Below are positions 25,695-33,871 of a stretch of 64,000 nucleotides of DNA, in pieces (the stretch's first letter is position 1; each line of letters starts with the position of its first letter). This DNA is from Demequina sp. NBRC 110056. GTDB taxonomy: Bacteria > Actinomycetota > Actinomycetes > Actinomycetales > Demequinaceae. The notes beneath the pieces are model-generated. The model saw only the letters and a program-made list of their open reading frames with translations, had not been told where the DNA came from and ran no database searches. The position numbers were made by a program, and so were the translations under genes. Location: assembly GCF_002090155.1 (NCBI RefSeq), contig NZ_BBRM01000006.1, positions 1 through 64,000 on the forward strand. The letters run 5' to 3'.

Positions 25695-26318
25695 TCAGCC
25701 GTCGATCGTGGTGGGCTCCTTGGGGATGGCCTTGCCCAGGAGGTACGCCTGGACCATGCCGGCGACGCCGATCAGCACGAGCGAGACGCCGGTGACGATG
25801 ACCAGGGCGACGGCGCTCCAGGTGGGGACCACGAGGACGACGATGCCCGCGATGATCGCGATCGCGCCGCGGGCGTAGCCCCACGCCGAGCCGCCGCCGC
25901 GGCCGGTCTGCGCCAGCGTGGCGATGCCCTCGATGATCCAGCCGATGCCGATGAGCACGATGACGATGATCGTCAGCACCTCGGTGGCCGCCGCCAGGTT
26001 CTTGAGCACCACGATGCCGCTGAGCAGGAGGAACAGGCCCAGGATGATGTTGAGGACGCGGAAGCCGGTCGAGCTCTCGCGCATGAAGATGCCGACGCCG
26101 ATGCGGACGACGCCGGAGATCGTGAAGAACGCACCGGTGAGCGCGCCGAGCACGACGAGGGTGGCGCCCGGCCACACGATGAGCGCGACGCCGATCGCCA
26201 GCGCGATGAAGCCCAGCACGCCGATCATGGTGCGCGCGAAGCCCACGGCCTTGCGGCCCATCTGGTCGGCGTCGATCGCGATGCCATCGATGTTGAACTG
26301 CGGGTACTGCTGCGACAT
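25695..26318 (-). CDS. HdeD/DUF308-family membrane protein
   Basis: A 207-residue integral membrane protein with about six hydrophobic helices arranged as HdeD repeats: IGVLGFIALAIGVALIVWPG, FTISGVVRIGVG, ILGLFLLLSGIVVL, IIVIVLIGIGWIIEGI, IIAGIVVLVVP and LIGVAGMVQA. The WPG turn after the first helix is typical. HdeD is linked to acid resistance in E. coli; the function in actinobacteria is unknown. ATG at 26318 follows AGGAGCAGG. It precedes the beta-propeller gene in a two-gene unit. Confidence 0.9.
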   Translation of the reverse strand: MSQQYPQFNIDGIAIDADQMGRKAVGFARTMIGVLGFIALAIGVALIVWPGATLVVLGALTGAFFTISGVVRIGVGIFMRESSTGFRVLNIILGLFLLLSGIVVLKNLAAATEVLTIIVIVLIGIGWIIEGIATLAQTGRGGGSAWGYARGAIAIIAGIVVLVVPTWSAVALVIVTGVSLVLIGVAGMVQAYLLGKAIPKEPTTIDG

Positions 26319-26380
26319 GCCTGCTCCTTGGGTGCGATGTGGTGCGTCTGTGCTCATGCTAGCGATGGCAGGCGCGCGGA

Positions 26381-26411
26381 TTGCGGAAGCGGTCCCGACA
26401 GGTGGTAATCT
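26381..26411 (+). promoter_or_regulatory. Probable promoter of tRNA-Ala
   Basis: TTGCGG (26381) and TAATCT (26406) with a 19-base spacer, 13 bases before the mature tRNA 5' end. Spacing is slightly long, but position relative to the tRNA is right. Confidence 0.45.
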
Positions 26412-26424
26412 GTCTGAGCACTTT

Positions 26425-26497
26425 GGGGCTGTGGCGCAGTTGGTAGCGCGTCTCGTTCGCAATGAGAAGGTCAGGGGTTCGATTCCCCTCAGCTCCA
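26425..26497 (+). tRNA. tRNA-Ala (anticodon CGC)
   Basis: Complete cloverleaf of 73 bases; CCA is not encoded. Acceptor GGGGCTG pairs with CAGCTCC (one G-T), D-stem GCGC/GCGC, anticodon stem TCTCG/TGAGA with loop TTCGCAA, T-arm AGGGG-TTCGATT-CCCCT. It reads GCG codons. Confidence 0.97.
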
Positions 26498-26502
26498 CTA
26501 CT

Positions 26503-26537
26503 GAAGACCGCCTGCCGAGCAGGCGGTCTTCTTTCTT
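26503..26537 (+). terminator. Intrinsic terminator of tRNA-Ala
   Basis: Perfect 13-bp stem GAAGACCGCCTGC/GCAGGCGGTCTTC with a CGA loop, followed by TTTCTTT. This is the one textbook T-tracted terminator in the window. Confidence 0.92.
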
Positions 26538-26606
26538 TGTCTGGGCGAGGTCCACGCGGCAGTGGTGCGCCTGGACTACCGTGGGCCTCCGCGAGAGGGA
26601 GGCGCC

Positions 26607-26933
26607 ATGGGCGACGCGCACGACACCGCGGAGGTCTGCGACCACTGCGGGAGTGCCGTGTCCGACGACGGATGGATCGGCCTCGAGATCGCTCGCGCGG
26701 GTACGCCCGGCGCGCCGTTCCACGACTACCTTGTCGGGAGCTTCTGCAGCCAAGCGCATGCTGCGGCCTGGCTTGCGAGGCCCCTTCCGGACCCCGAACC
26801 GATGGCGCCGTACGTGCCCTCGCTGCGTGACCGGCTCGAGGACGCGGGGATGGTGGCCGCGCTCGCCGTCACGCTCGGCTTCGCGACGGTGGGGCTGATC
26901 GTGGCTGCCCGGTGGGTGTGGACCGTAGTCTGA
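26607..26933 (+). CDS. Small Cys-rich single-pass membrane protein
   Basis: A 108-residue protein of unknown function. Residues 1-55 carry CDHCGSA (CxxC) and GSFCSQAHAAAW, a Cys/His arrangement like a treble-clef or TRASH-type zinc finger. Residues 75-102 form one hydrophobic helix (AGMVAALAVTLGFATVGLIVAARWVW). It is likely anchored with the metal-binding part in the cytoplasm. ATG at 26607 has GGGAGG seven bases before it. It lies just after the tRNA-Ala terminator and is separately transcribed. Confidence 0.8.
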   Translation: MGDAHDTAEVCDHCGSAVSDDGWIGLEIARAGTPGAPFHDYLVGSFCSQAHAAAWLARPLPDPEPMAPYVPSLRDRLEDAGMVAALAVTLGFATVGLIVAARWVWTVV

Positions 26934-27015
26934 CGCGCTCATTGCGCACCCCGCGGGAGGGCGACCCGATCGCTGCGGATCCGCGTCCCGACCGCGGCGA
27001 TCCGGCCGTGTGCCA

Positions 27016-27038
27016 TAACTGTACTTAGAGTACAGTTA
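27016..27038. promoter_or_regulatory. Palindromic operator of the MFS-TetR operon
   Basis: Perfect palindrome TAACTGTACT-TAG-AGTACAGTTA, ten-base arms with a three-base centre, ending five bases before the MFS start codon. Its A+T-rich sequence stands out from the surroundings and covers the likely -10 region. By position it is the site of the TetR protein encoded at 28572. Confidence 0.88.
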
Positions 27039-27043
27039 CGGCC

Positions 27044-28585
27044 ATGCGGACAGAGATTCGTGCGAAAGGGCCGTCACGCGTTCAGCGGTGGGCGGTGCTC
27101 GCGACGGTGAGCGCCGGGCTCCTGATGATTGTGCTCGACAACTCGATCCTGTACACCGCCTTGCCGACCCTGACGCGAGAGCTGGGAGCAACGGGCTCGC
27201 AGGCGCTGTGGGTCATCAACGCCTATCCGGTGGTCATGGCGGGTCTGCTGCTCGGCAGCGGCACGCTCGGAGACAGGGTCGGTCATCGACGCATGTTCCT
27301 GATCGGACTCGCCATCTTCGGCGGCGCCTCGCTCGTGGCGGCCTTCGCTCCGACCGCGGGAGTGCTGATCGGATCTCGCGCCGTGCTTGCCGTGGGAGCC
27401 GCTTGCATGATGCCCGCCACCCTTGCGCTCATCGCCATCACGTTCGAGGACGAGCGCGAACGCAACGTGGCCTTCGGCGTGTGGGGCTCCATCTCGACAG
27501 TGGGCATGGCGCTGGGGCCGATCGTCGGCGGCGCTCTACTCGAGGCCTTCTGGTGGGGATCGGTCTTCCTCGTCAACGTGCCCATCGTCGTCGCAGCGTT
27601 CCTTGCGACCATCGCGCTCGCCCCAGCCAACGACCCGCATCCCTCGAAGCGGTGGGATCTGCTCTCGTCGGTGTGGGCTCTGATCGGCCTCGTCGGCGCG
27701 GTCCTGGTGATCAAGGAACTTGCTCACCTCCCTCAGGACTGGGGTCTCATCGCCGTGGCCGCGACGGCATCGGCCATCGGATTCGTCCTCTTCGTGCGGC
27801 GCCAGCGACGCCTGTCCGAGCCGCTCCTCGAGTTCTCGATCTTCCGCGACCCCAAGTTCGCCTCGGGTGTGATCGCGGCGTCGCTGGCGATGTTCGCGGT
27901 TGCGGGCGTTCAGCTCATCACGACCCAGCGCTACCAGCTGCTCGAAGGCATGAGCCCTCTCGAGGCAGGCCTGCTGGTCGCCGCTGCCGCTCTCGGGGCG
28001 TTGCCCGCCTCGCTCGCAGGCGCAGCGATGCTGCACCGCACGGGTCTGCGGCCCATCCTCACCGGTGGGCTTGCGATCGCGTTGGTGGGATCCGTGCTCG
28101 TGGCTCTCGGCGCGCACGGCGCCATGCCGTTGCTCATCGTCGGCCTGGTGGTGCTGGGCATCGGCACGGGGCTGGCGATGGCCGTCGCCTCGATCGCGAT
28201 CGTCGGTGGGGCGCCGCCAGGGCGCGAAGGCATGGCGTCCTCTGTCGAGGAGGTGTCCTATGAGTTCGGGTCGCTCACTGCGGTTGCTCTGCTCGGCAGC
28301 CTGGTGACGTTCGTGTACTCAGTGGTGGTCGACCTTCCGAGCGGTGTCCCCGAGGGCGCGCGCGATGGTCTGCCTGAGAGCCTTGCGCTCGCGGACTCGC
28401 ATCCAGGGCTGTTCGACGCCGCGCACGACGCCTACGGCGTCGCCTACACCGTCACCATGCTGGCGATCGTCGCTGTGCTGGCTGTCGCGGTCGTCGCCAC
28501 GGCGCGAACGCTGCGGGGTGATGCCCACCGCCAGGCGACTCGCACTGGGGCCTCCGAGCCGGGGGTGGACCGTGCGTCCCAGTAA
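27044..28585 (+). CDS. MFS drug-efflux transporter, DHA2 (EmrB/QacA) type
   Basis: A 513-residue proton-driven exporter with about 14 membrane segments. It opens with RWAVLATVSAGLLMIVLDNSILYTALP, the DHA2 first-helix signature with an acidic LDNSI, then motif A GSGTLGDRVGHRR near residue 75 and a motif C-like GMALGPIVGGALLEAF near 150. Closest in type to SmvA/QacA exporters of cationic drugs; the substrate here is unknown. Its leader holds a perfect TetR-type palindrome, and its 3' end overlaps the regulator gene. Codon choice is slightly less GC-extreme than in neighbours, compatible with acquisition. Confidence 0.93.
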   Translation: MRTEIRAKGPSRVQRWAVLATVSAGLLMIVLDNSILYTALPTLTRELGATGSQALWVINAYPVVMAGLLLGSGTLGDRVGHRRMFLIGLAIFGGASLVAAFAPTAGVLIGSRAVLAVGAACMMPATLALIAITFEDERERNVAFGVWGSISTVGMALGPIVGGALLEAFWWGSVFLVNVPIVVAAFLATIALAPANDPHPSKRWDLLSSVWALIGLVGAVLVIKELAHLPQDWGLIAVAATASAIGFVLFVRRQRRLSEPLLEFSIFRDPKFASGVIAASLAMFAVAGVQLITTQRYQLLEGMSPLEAGLLVAAAALGALPASLAGAAMLHRTGLRPILTGGLAIALVGSVLVALGAHGAMPLLIVGLVVLGIGTGLAMAVASIAIVGGAPPGREGMASSVEEVSYEFGSLTAVALLGSLVTFVYSVVVDLPSGVPEGARDGLPESLALADSHPGLFDAAHDAYGVAYTVTMLAIVAVLAVAVVATARTLRGDAHRQATRTGASEPGVDRASQ

Positions 28586-29174
28586 ACGATCGGAGATCAT
28601 CGCGGCGGCCTTGCGCGTCGTGGAGCGCGATGGTGTCAACGCCGTGACCTATGAGTCCGTGGCTGCCGAGGCCGGCCTCACGAAGGGCGGCCTCGTCTAC
28701 CACTTCCCGTCGCGAGAGTCGCTGCTGGTGGCTCTCCAGCAGCACCTCGCAGACGCGTGGGAGCTCGCCCTGGTCGACGCCGCCGGCAAGGCCGTTGAGG
28801 AGACCTCAGCGCAGGAGCGCTCCGCGGCGTACGCACGCGTCGCGGCCACGAGCGCGACCAGGGCGGAACTGCTGCTCGTCCTCGAGGCTGCGATCGATAC
28901 GGCACAGGCGACTCCCTGGACGCGGCTCATGGGCGCCTGGGCGCCTCCCGTGCCGACTGCCGTGCCGCTCTCCGATGAGGACGCCGACAGGCTCATCGCC
29001 TACCTTGCTGCCGACGGTCTGTGGGTGTTCGACGCGATCACGGGCACGCCGTTGCCCGCGGACGTGCGGGCGCGCCTGAGCGAGCGGATCCTGCACCTGA
29101 CGCGGCAGTCGTCGCACGGCACCGAGAGCGCAGGTGGGCGGGGCGAACCAGCAGATGCGGATCCTGAGGGCTGA
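28572..29174 (+). CDS. TetR-family repressor of the efflux operon
   Basis: A 200-residue TetR regulator. Residues 1-50 are the DNA-binding domain: KRSEIIAAALRVVERDGVNAVTYESVAAEAGLTKGGLVYHFPSRESLL. The rest is a helical ligand-binding domain resembling TetR_C_37/38-type cores. GTG at 28572 has GGGGGTGGA before it and lies inside the MFS gene, overlapping its last 14 bases. Cotranscription with the exporter and the palindrome before the operon indicate negative autoregulation relieved by the exported compound. Confidence 0.92.
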   Translation: MRPSKRSEIIAAALRVVERDGVNAVTYESVAAEAGLTKGGLVYHFPSRESLLVALQQHLADAWELALVDAAGKAVEETSAQERSAAYARVAATSATRAELLLVLEAAIDTAQATPWTRLMGAWAPPVPTAVPLSDEDADRLIAYLAADGLWVFDAITGTPLPADVRARLSERILHLTRQSSHGTESAGGRGEPADADPEG

Positions 29175-29303
29175 TCCGCTCGCATCGGAGGGCGTGACCC
29201 TGTCGGGGGGCGTGAGCCTCGTGACGGCTTCTGCGGCTCCCGCGCCTGCCAAGGCGAACGGCGGCACTTCCTCGTTGCCCCACCCGGGTGAGAGCATGGC
29301 GGC

Positions 29304-30095
29304 ATGCGCCGCGACGTCTCCTCCCACCTGGTCATCGAAGCCGCCGGCCCCGTCCGCATGGTGCTCGCGATCGCCGTCGCCGACGGCCGCGCCGCCTCGG
29401 AGGAGCTCACCGTCACGCAGGACGGTCTGCCCGTTGAGGTGGCCGAGCTCCGCGAGGAGCACGGCGGGCGTCTGCACTCGTGCGACGTCACCGCCGGACG
29501 GGTCGAGGTGACCTACCGGGCCACGGTCGAGGGGCACGCCGACCCTGCGCCCTTCGAGCTCATCGATGAGGTCCGCTTCCTGCGGCCGAGCCGCTACTGC
29601 GAGTCGGACACGCTGCTGCCGGTCGCGTCGGCCGAGTTCGAGGGCCTGACGGGCTTGGACCTGCTCGCCGGCGTCTCCAGCTGGGTCGGCACGCAGCTCA
29701 CCTACGACGGAGCGTCCACCGACCCGACCGACGGCGCCGCGGCGACGCTGCTGTCGCGGCGCGGCGTGTGCCGCGACTTCGCCCACCTCGTCGTGGCGCT
29801 GCTGCGCGCTCTTGACGTCCCTGCCCGCGTGGTCGCCGTCTACGCGCCCGGCCTCGAGCCCATGGACTTCCATGCCGTCGCGGAGGCCCTCGTCGACAAC
29901 CAGTGGTGGGTGGTCGACGCGACCAGCCTCGCGCCCCGGCAGTCGATGGTCCGCATCGCGACCGGCCGCGACGCGGCGGACACCGCCTTCCTCACGACCA
30001 TCGGCGCCGACATCGAGCTGGTGTCGATGGAGGTGACGGCGACGGCCGATGCGCTGCCCGCGGACGACGTGCGGGTGCCGGTGCAGCTCGCCTAG
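29304..30095 (+). CDS. Transglutaminase-like protein
   Basis: A 263-residue protein with a transglutaminase-like cysteine-protease fold. The triad is visible: Cys in LLSRRGVCRDFAHL near residue 155, His in EPMDFHAVAEAL near 192, Asp in WWVVDATSLAPRQ near 208. Residues 1-110 form an N-terminal beta-sandwich as in transglut_N-type proteins. There is no signal peptide, so it is cytoplasmic; substrate and reaction are unknown. ATG at 29304; 129 bases after the TetR stop hold nothing else. Confidence 0.92.
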   Translation: MRRDVSSHLVIEAAGPVRMVLAIAVADGRAASEELTVTQDGLPVEVAELREEHGGRLHSCDVTAGRVEVTYRATVEGHADPAPFELIDEVRFLRPSRYCESDTLLPVASAEFEGLTGLDLLAGVSSWVGTQLTYDGASTDPTDGAAATLLSRRGVCRDFAHLVVALLRALDVPARVVAVYAPGLEPMDFHAVAEALVDNQWWVVDATSLAPRQSMVRIATGRDAADTAFLTTIGADIELVSMEVTATADALPADDVRVPVQLA

Positions 30096-30137
30096 CGGGT
30101 CCTCGGCCCGGGTGTGCGCGCGCACTACCGTGGTGCC

Positions 30138-31361
30138 GTGGACATCCTGGTGGTGGCGTCAACCGTGCCGGCTCACGCCGACGACGCGGTGCCGCGGTTC
30201 GTGCTCGACGAGGCGCTCGCCCTCGCCGCAGCGGACCCCGACGTCACCGTGCGGATCCTCGCGCCCCACACGCCGTCCTCGCGCTCGCGGCCGTGGCCGC
30301 AGGAGGAAGGCGCCGACGGTCGCGTCACCCAGGATCGGTTCGCCTACGCGCCACGGCGCTTCGAGACCCTCACGGCACGCGGCATCATGCCGGCGATTCG
30401 AGACCGGCGCGCGATGGCGCTCGTCGTGCCGCTGCTCGTGCTTGGCGAGCGTCGTGCCCTCCGCCACGCCCTCCGCGCCCAGCGTCCCGACGTGGTGCAC
30501 GCCCACTGGTTCACGCCGCAGGCGATCGTCGCGGCGGGCGTCTGCGGGCGGGCCGGCGTCCCCTTCGGGTTCACGACGCACGCCGCCGACGTCGCGGTGC
30601 TGCGCCGGCTCGGATCGCTCGGCAGGCGCATCGTGCAGCGGGTCACTGGGCGGGCCGCATTCGTCACGGCGGTGAGCCGGCAGACGGCGGAGCGGCTGCT
30701 CGGTTTCTACCGAGCAGACCTCCGCGGCAGCGTGCGCGGGCGCATCCGGATCGCGCCGATGGGCGTGAACATCCCCGCCGTCTCATCCGTTGCGGGCGAC
30801 CCGCACACGGTCGCCGTCGTCGCCCGGCTGGTCGAGAAGAAGGGCATCCACGTCCTGCTCGATGCCTGGCCCGCGGTGCGCGCAGCAGTGCCCGACGCTC
30901 GGCTCGTCATCGGCGGCGACGGGCCGATGCGCTCTCAGCTCGAGCGCGCGGCCGCGCCTCTCGCGGGGGTCGAGTTCAGGGGGTACGTCACCGGCGACGC
31001 CAAGGCGGCGCTCGAGGCGGAGGCTGGCATCGTCGCGGCACCGTCCGTGGTCGCCGCCGATGGCGACGTCGACGGCCTGCCCGTCGCGGTGCTCGAGGGC
31101 CTCGCCCGCGGCGCGTTCGTGGTCGCGAGCGACGCCTCGGGAGCGCAGGACCTGCTCGCCGCGAGCCCGGCCGGCGCGGTGGTGAGATCGGGCGACTCCA
31201 CGGCCCTCGCATCGGCCCTCATCGATGCCATGCGGCGCGGCGCGACCGAGCTCGCCGAGTCGGCGCGCCCCGCTCGTGAGCTCGCGGACTCCGTCTCCTG
31301 GGATGTGCTCGCCCCGCGCACGCTGGAACGCCTCCGCGCTGTGGCAGGGTTGCCCGCGTGA
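30138..31361 (+). CDS. GT4-type glycosyltransferase (glycan cassette, gene 1)
   Basis: A 407-residue glycosyltransferase of GT-B fold. N-terminus MDILVVASTVPAHADDAVPRF, acceptor-domain PDVVHAHWFTPQAIVAA and THAADVAVLRRL, then donor-domain VARLVEKKGIHVLLDAW, LVIGGDGPMRSQLE and the DGDVDGLPVAVLEGLARG block near residue 315. Substrates unknown. GTG at 30138 begins the conserved strand. Its stop overlaps the next start (GTGA), and the three following genes form one coupled unit for an envelope polymer or glycolipid. Confidence 0.92.
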   Translation: MDILVVASTVPAHADDAVPRFVLDEALALAAADPDVTVRILAPHTPSSRSRPWPQEEGADGRVTQDRFAYAPRRFETLTARGIMPAIRDRRAMALVVPLLVLGERRALRHALRAQRPDVVHAHWFTPQAIVAAGVCGRAGVPFGFTTHAADVAVLRRLGSLGRRIVQRVTGRAAFVTAVSRQTAERLLGFYRADLRGSVRGRIRIAPMGVNIPAVSSVAGDPHTVAVVARLVEKKGIHVLLDAWPAVRAAVPDARLVIGGDGPMRSQLERAAAPLAGVEFRGYVTGDAKAALEAEAGIVAAPSVVAADGDVDGLPVAVLEGLARGAFVVASDASGAQDLLAASPAGAVVRSGDSTALASALIDAMRRGATELAESARPARELADSVSWDVLAPRTLERLRAVAGLPA

Positions 31362-32569
31362 ACGTGCTCGTCATCAACTCGGATCTCGCCGCGAACCGTG
31401 GCGACCGCGCCATCGCCGCGGGCCTCATCGCCCTCGTGCGCGACACGATCCCGGGCGCGGACATCACGATCGTGTCGCAGGAGGCCGAGCGGGACGCCGC
31501 GTGGTTCGGCGCCACGGTGATCGACCAGGGGATCCACTCGCTCAGCCCGCTCGACCTGTTCCTGCTGATGCGCGCCGCACGTGCCGCGGACCTCGTCCTG
31601 TGGGGCGGCGGCGAGCTGCTCAAGGACTACACCAACCGCCTGGGCGTCTGGTACTGGGCGACCAAGATGCGCTGCGTCACCTGGGCGAACCCCCAGGTCA
31701 TCGGGGTCTTCCAGGGCATCGGCCGCACCGAGGCGGCGTCGAGCCGGCGCCTCATCGCGTCCACCGTGCGGCGGACCCGGGCGTTCCTCACGCGCGACAC
31801 GCAGTCGAAGGACCTCCTCGAGGACTGGGGCGTGCCGGCCGGGACCGTGACGGCGAGCTTCGACAGCGCGGTCTACGCGACCGAGATCCCCGGAGACTTC
31901 GCGCGTCCGGCCGAGCGCTACGCGGTCCTCGCGCCGCGCCGGTGGTTCCACTACCGCCACGGCGGCTGGCTGCCGCACCGGTGGCGCCGCAACCCCGGCG
32001 GCACCGAGCGCGCCGACGCCCTGACGGCGCGGCTCGTCGAGGCGATCGACGCGCTCGTCGAGTCCCACGGGGCCGTCGTCCTGGTACCGATGCACATGGA
32101 CGAGGACCCCGCCTACGCTCGGCAGCTGCGCTCGCGGGCGGCCCGCCCCGAGGCGGTCCACGTCCTGGACGCGGACGACCTCGGCCCCGAGCAGCTGCGC
32201 GGCGTCATCGCCGGCGCCGACGTCATGGTGGCGCTGCGCCTCCACGCCGGCATCGTCGCGACCTCCGTCGGTGTGCCGACGGTGACCTACTACTACGTCG
32301 ACAAGGGCAGGCTGTTCGCCAGCCAGGCAGGCGCGGATGCCGTCACGCGTCCCCTCGAGCGCCTCCTGGAGGCCGATGCGCTCGCCGACCTGGCATCGAT
32401 GGTCGCCGCGGTCGAGGGTGACGACGCCGCGCAGGCGGACACGGCCGCTCGCCTGGAGACGATGCGCTCGCGCCTGCGCGCGGACTTCGCCGCGGCGCTC
32501 GGCGCTGCCGGGGTGGGCGTCGCGGGCGGCACGGGTGTCGCGGCGTCCGACGCGGAGGGCGGCGCGTGA
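31358..32569 (+). CDS. Polysaccharide pyruvyl transferase family protein
   Basis: A 403-residue member of the WcaK/CsaB family. These enzymes add pyruvate ketals from phosphoenolpyruvate to glycans, as in wall polymers that anchor SLH-domain proteins; some members use other acceptors. Visible motifs: NSDLAANRGDRAIAAGL at the start, LVLWGGGELLKDYTN near residue 85, and ALRLHAGIVATSVGVP near 295. The GTG start overlaps the GT4 stop and its stop overlaps the next start. The C-terminal 40 residues are Ala/Gly-rich. Confidence 0.9.
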   Translation: MNVLVINSDLAANRGDRAIAAGLIALVRDTIPGADITIVSQEAERDAAWFGATVIDQGIHSLSPLDLFLLMRAARAADLVLWGGGELLKDYTNRLGVWYWATKMRCVTWANPQVIGVFQGIGRTEAASSRRLIASTVRRTRAFLTRDTQSKDLLEDWGVPAGTVTASFDSAVYATEIPGDFARPAERYAVLAPRRWFHYRHGGWLPHRWRRNPGGTERADALTARLVEAIDALVESHGAVVLVPMHMDEDPAYARQLRSRAARPEAVHVLDADDLGPEQLRGVIAGADVMVALRLHAGIVATSVGVPTVTYYYVDKGRLFASQAGADAVTRPLERLLEADALADLASMVAAVEGDDAAQADTAARLETMRSRLRADFAAALGAAGVGVAGGTGVAASDAEGGA

Positions 32570-33570
32570 CCCGCGACGAGGGAGCCGGCCGCACACCGGA
32601 CCCCTCGCCGCCGACGGGCGCGCGCGCCACCACGGGTCGGTGGGCGACGGTCGCGCGGTGGGCGTTCTACGCCGCCATCGCCGCGGCGTTCGCGTGGTTC
32701 GTCTGGACGGTCGACTGGGACGCCCTCGACGGCGTCGAGCTGGGCTGGGGCTGGATCGCCGCCGCGACGGCGGTCGCGCTCGCGTTCCGTTACCTCGGCG
32801 TCGTGGTCTGGCGGGTGGTGCTGGTCCGCCTCGGCGCGCATCGCTTGCCGCGGTTCCGGGTGCTCGCGGACGTGTACGCGCGGGCGTGGCTCGCGCGCTA
32901 CATTCCGGGGACCCTGCCGTGGATCGCCGGCAAGATCCTGCTCGCCGCGGAGCAGGGCATCTCGAAGTCCCGCCTCGCGGTGTCGACGCTCGTCGAGGCC
33001 GCCGCGCAGGTGGTCGCGGTCGGCGCCGTCTCGTTGACGCTGCTCGCGACCGACCCGCGGATCGGCGAGATCTCCCCGGCGCTGCGCATCGTGGTCGCGG
33101 TGGGCGCCGTGGCCGCGTTCGTCGCGATGGCCCCGCCGGTGTTCAACCGCATCCTCGCGCTTGGCTTCCGCCTCCTGCGCCGGGGCACCGCTGTGCCAGT
33201 CGGGTGGCCCGTCGTCCGGGACGCCGTGCTGCTGTACGGTGGCGGCGCACTCCTGTCGGGCCTCGCCTACGCGCTGCTCATGCGCGCCGTCGTGCCGGAG
33301 GCCGACGGCCGCGACCTGCTGTTCGCCGTCGGTGCGTTCGGCTTCGCGGGAGTGGTCGGGATCCTGACCCCCTTGGTGCCGAGCGGCCTCGGCACGCGCG
33401 ACGCCACCCAGCTGGTGCTGCTGCTCGTGATCCTGCCGGCGCCCACCGCGGCGCTCGTGGTGCTGCTCAGCCGGGTGTGGTCGGCCGCGGTCGACGTCCT
33501 GTTCTGGGCGGTCGCCGCGCTCGCGGCCCGCATCGGGCGTGCCAGCGCCACCCTGCCACCCCGCCCCTGA
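32566..33570 (+). CDS. Flippase-like membrane protein (LPG-synthase TM / UPF0104 family)
   Basis: A 334-residue integral membrane protein of the lysylphosphatidylglycerol synthase TM-region family. Seven to eight helices are visible; conserved motifs are RYIPGTLPWIAGKILLAAEQGISK near residue 110 and TPLVPSGLGTRDATQLVLL near residue 270. Family members are linked to glycolipid transport or synthesis. Translational coupling (GTGA) to the glycosyltransferase and pyruvyl transferase genes suggests it moves or partners their lipid-linked product; this is inference. Confidence 0.85.
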   Translation: MTRDEGAGRTPDPSPPTGARATTGRWATVARWAFYAAIAAAFAWFVWTVDWDALDGVELGWGWIAAATAVALAFRYLGVVVWRVVLVRLGAHRLPRFRVLADVYARAWLARYIPGTLPWIAGKILLAAEQGISKSRLAVSTLVEAAAQVVAVGAVSLTLLATDPRIGEISPALRIVVAVGAVAAFVAMAPPVFNRILALGFRLLRRGTAVPVGWPVVRDAVLLYGGGALLSGLAYALLMRAVVPEADGRDLLFAVGAFGFAGVVGILTPLVPSGLGTRDATQLVLLLVILPAPTAALVVLLSRVWSAAVDVLFWAVAALAARIGRASATLPPRP

Positions 33571-33584
33571 CAGCCTGAACCAAG

Positions 33585-33683
33585 CTGACAGTTCGAACCA
33601 AGGGGTGCGGCGACACCCCGAGCCAGCCAGCGCATCGGCCCTCCAGCGCGGCGTGGTGCCCTGCCGTTGGTTCGAACTGTCAG
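33585..33683. repeat. Family A palindromic element, copy A1
   Basis: Perfect 17-bp inverted ends, CTGACAGTTCGAACCAA and TTGGTTCGAACTGTCAG, enclosing 65 bases. The interior contains GCGACACCCCGAGCC and CGCATCGGCCCTCC, both shared with copies A3 and A4. Small size, no coding capacity and repeated ends resemble a MITE or REP-type element. Confidence 0.85.
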
Positions 33684-33728
33684 GCGCGGGAGGCGGGCCG
33701 TGTCCATCGCACCGCGCACCGCCGTCAC

Positions 33729-33827
33729 CCGACAGTTTCGAACATCTCGGCTCGTGACACCCCGCTGGCGTGCGAGCCGCGCCCCTCGCGCGCGGCGCGT
33801 CGCGACGCGGATGTTCGGAACTGTCGG
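33729..33827. repeat. Family A palindromic element, copy A2 (divergent)
   Basis: Ends CCGACAGTTTCGAACAT and ATGTTCGGAACTGTCGG pair in 16 of 17 positions and enclose 65 bases, the same size as A1. The interior shares GTGACACCCCG with the others but lacks the CGCATCGGC core. Confidence 0.7.
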
Positions 33828-33871
33828 TGGTCGAAGGCGGCGCGGCCCCCAGACACCAAGCGGGGGCGAGG

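Larger units (their letters stand above)
33571..33871. other. Convergent intergenic region holding two family A palindromic elements
   Basis: About 300 bases with no credible gene between the convergent flippase-like and ornithine cyclodeaminase genes. Nearly all of it is made of two palindromic elements (33585-33683 and 33729-33827). A partial duplicate of the left arm (CTGACAGCCTGAACCAAG) precedes the first. Confidence 0.85.
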
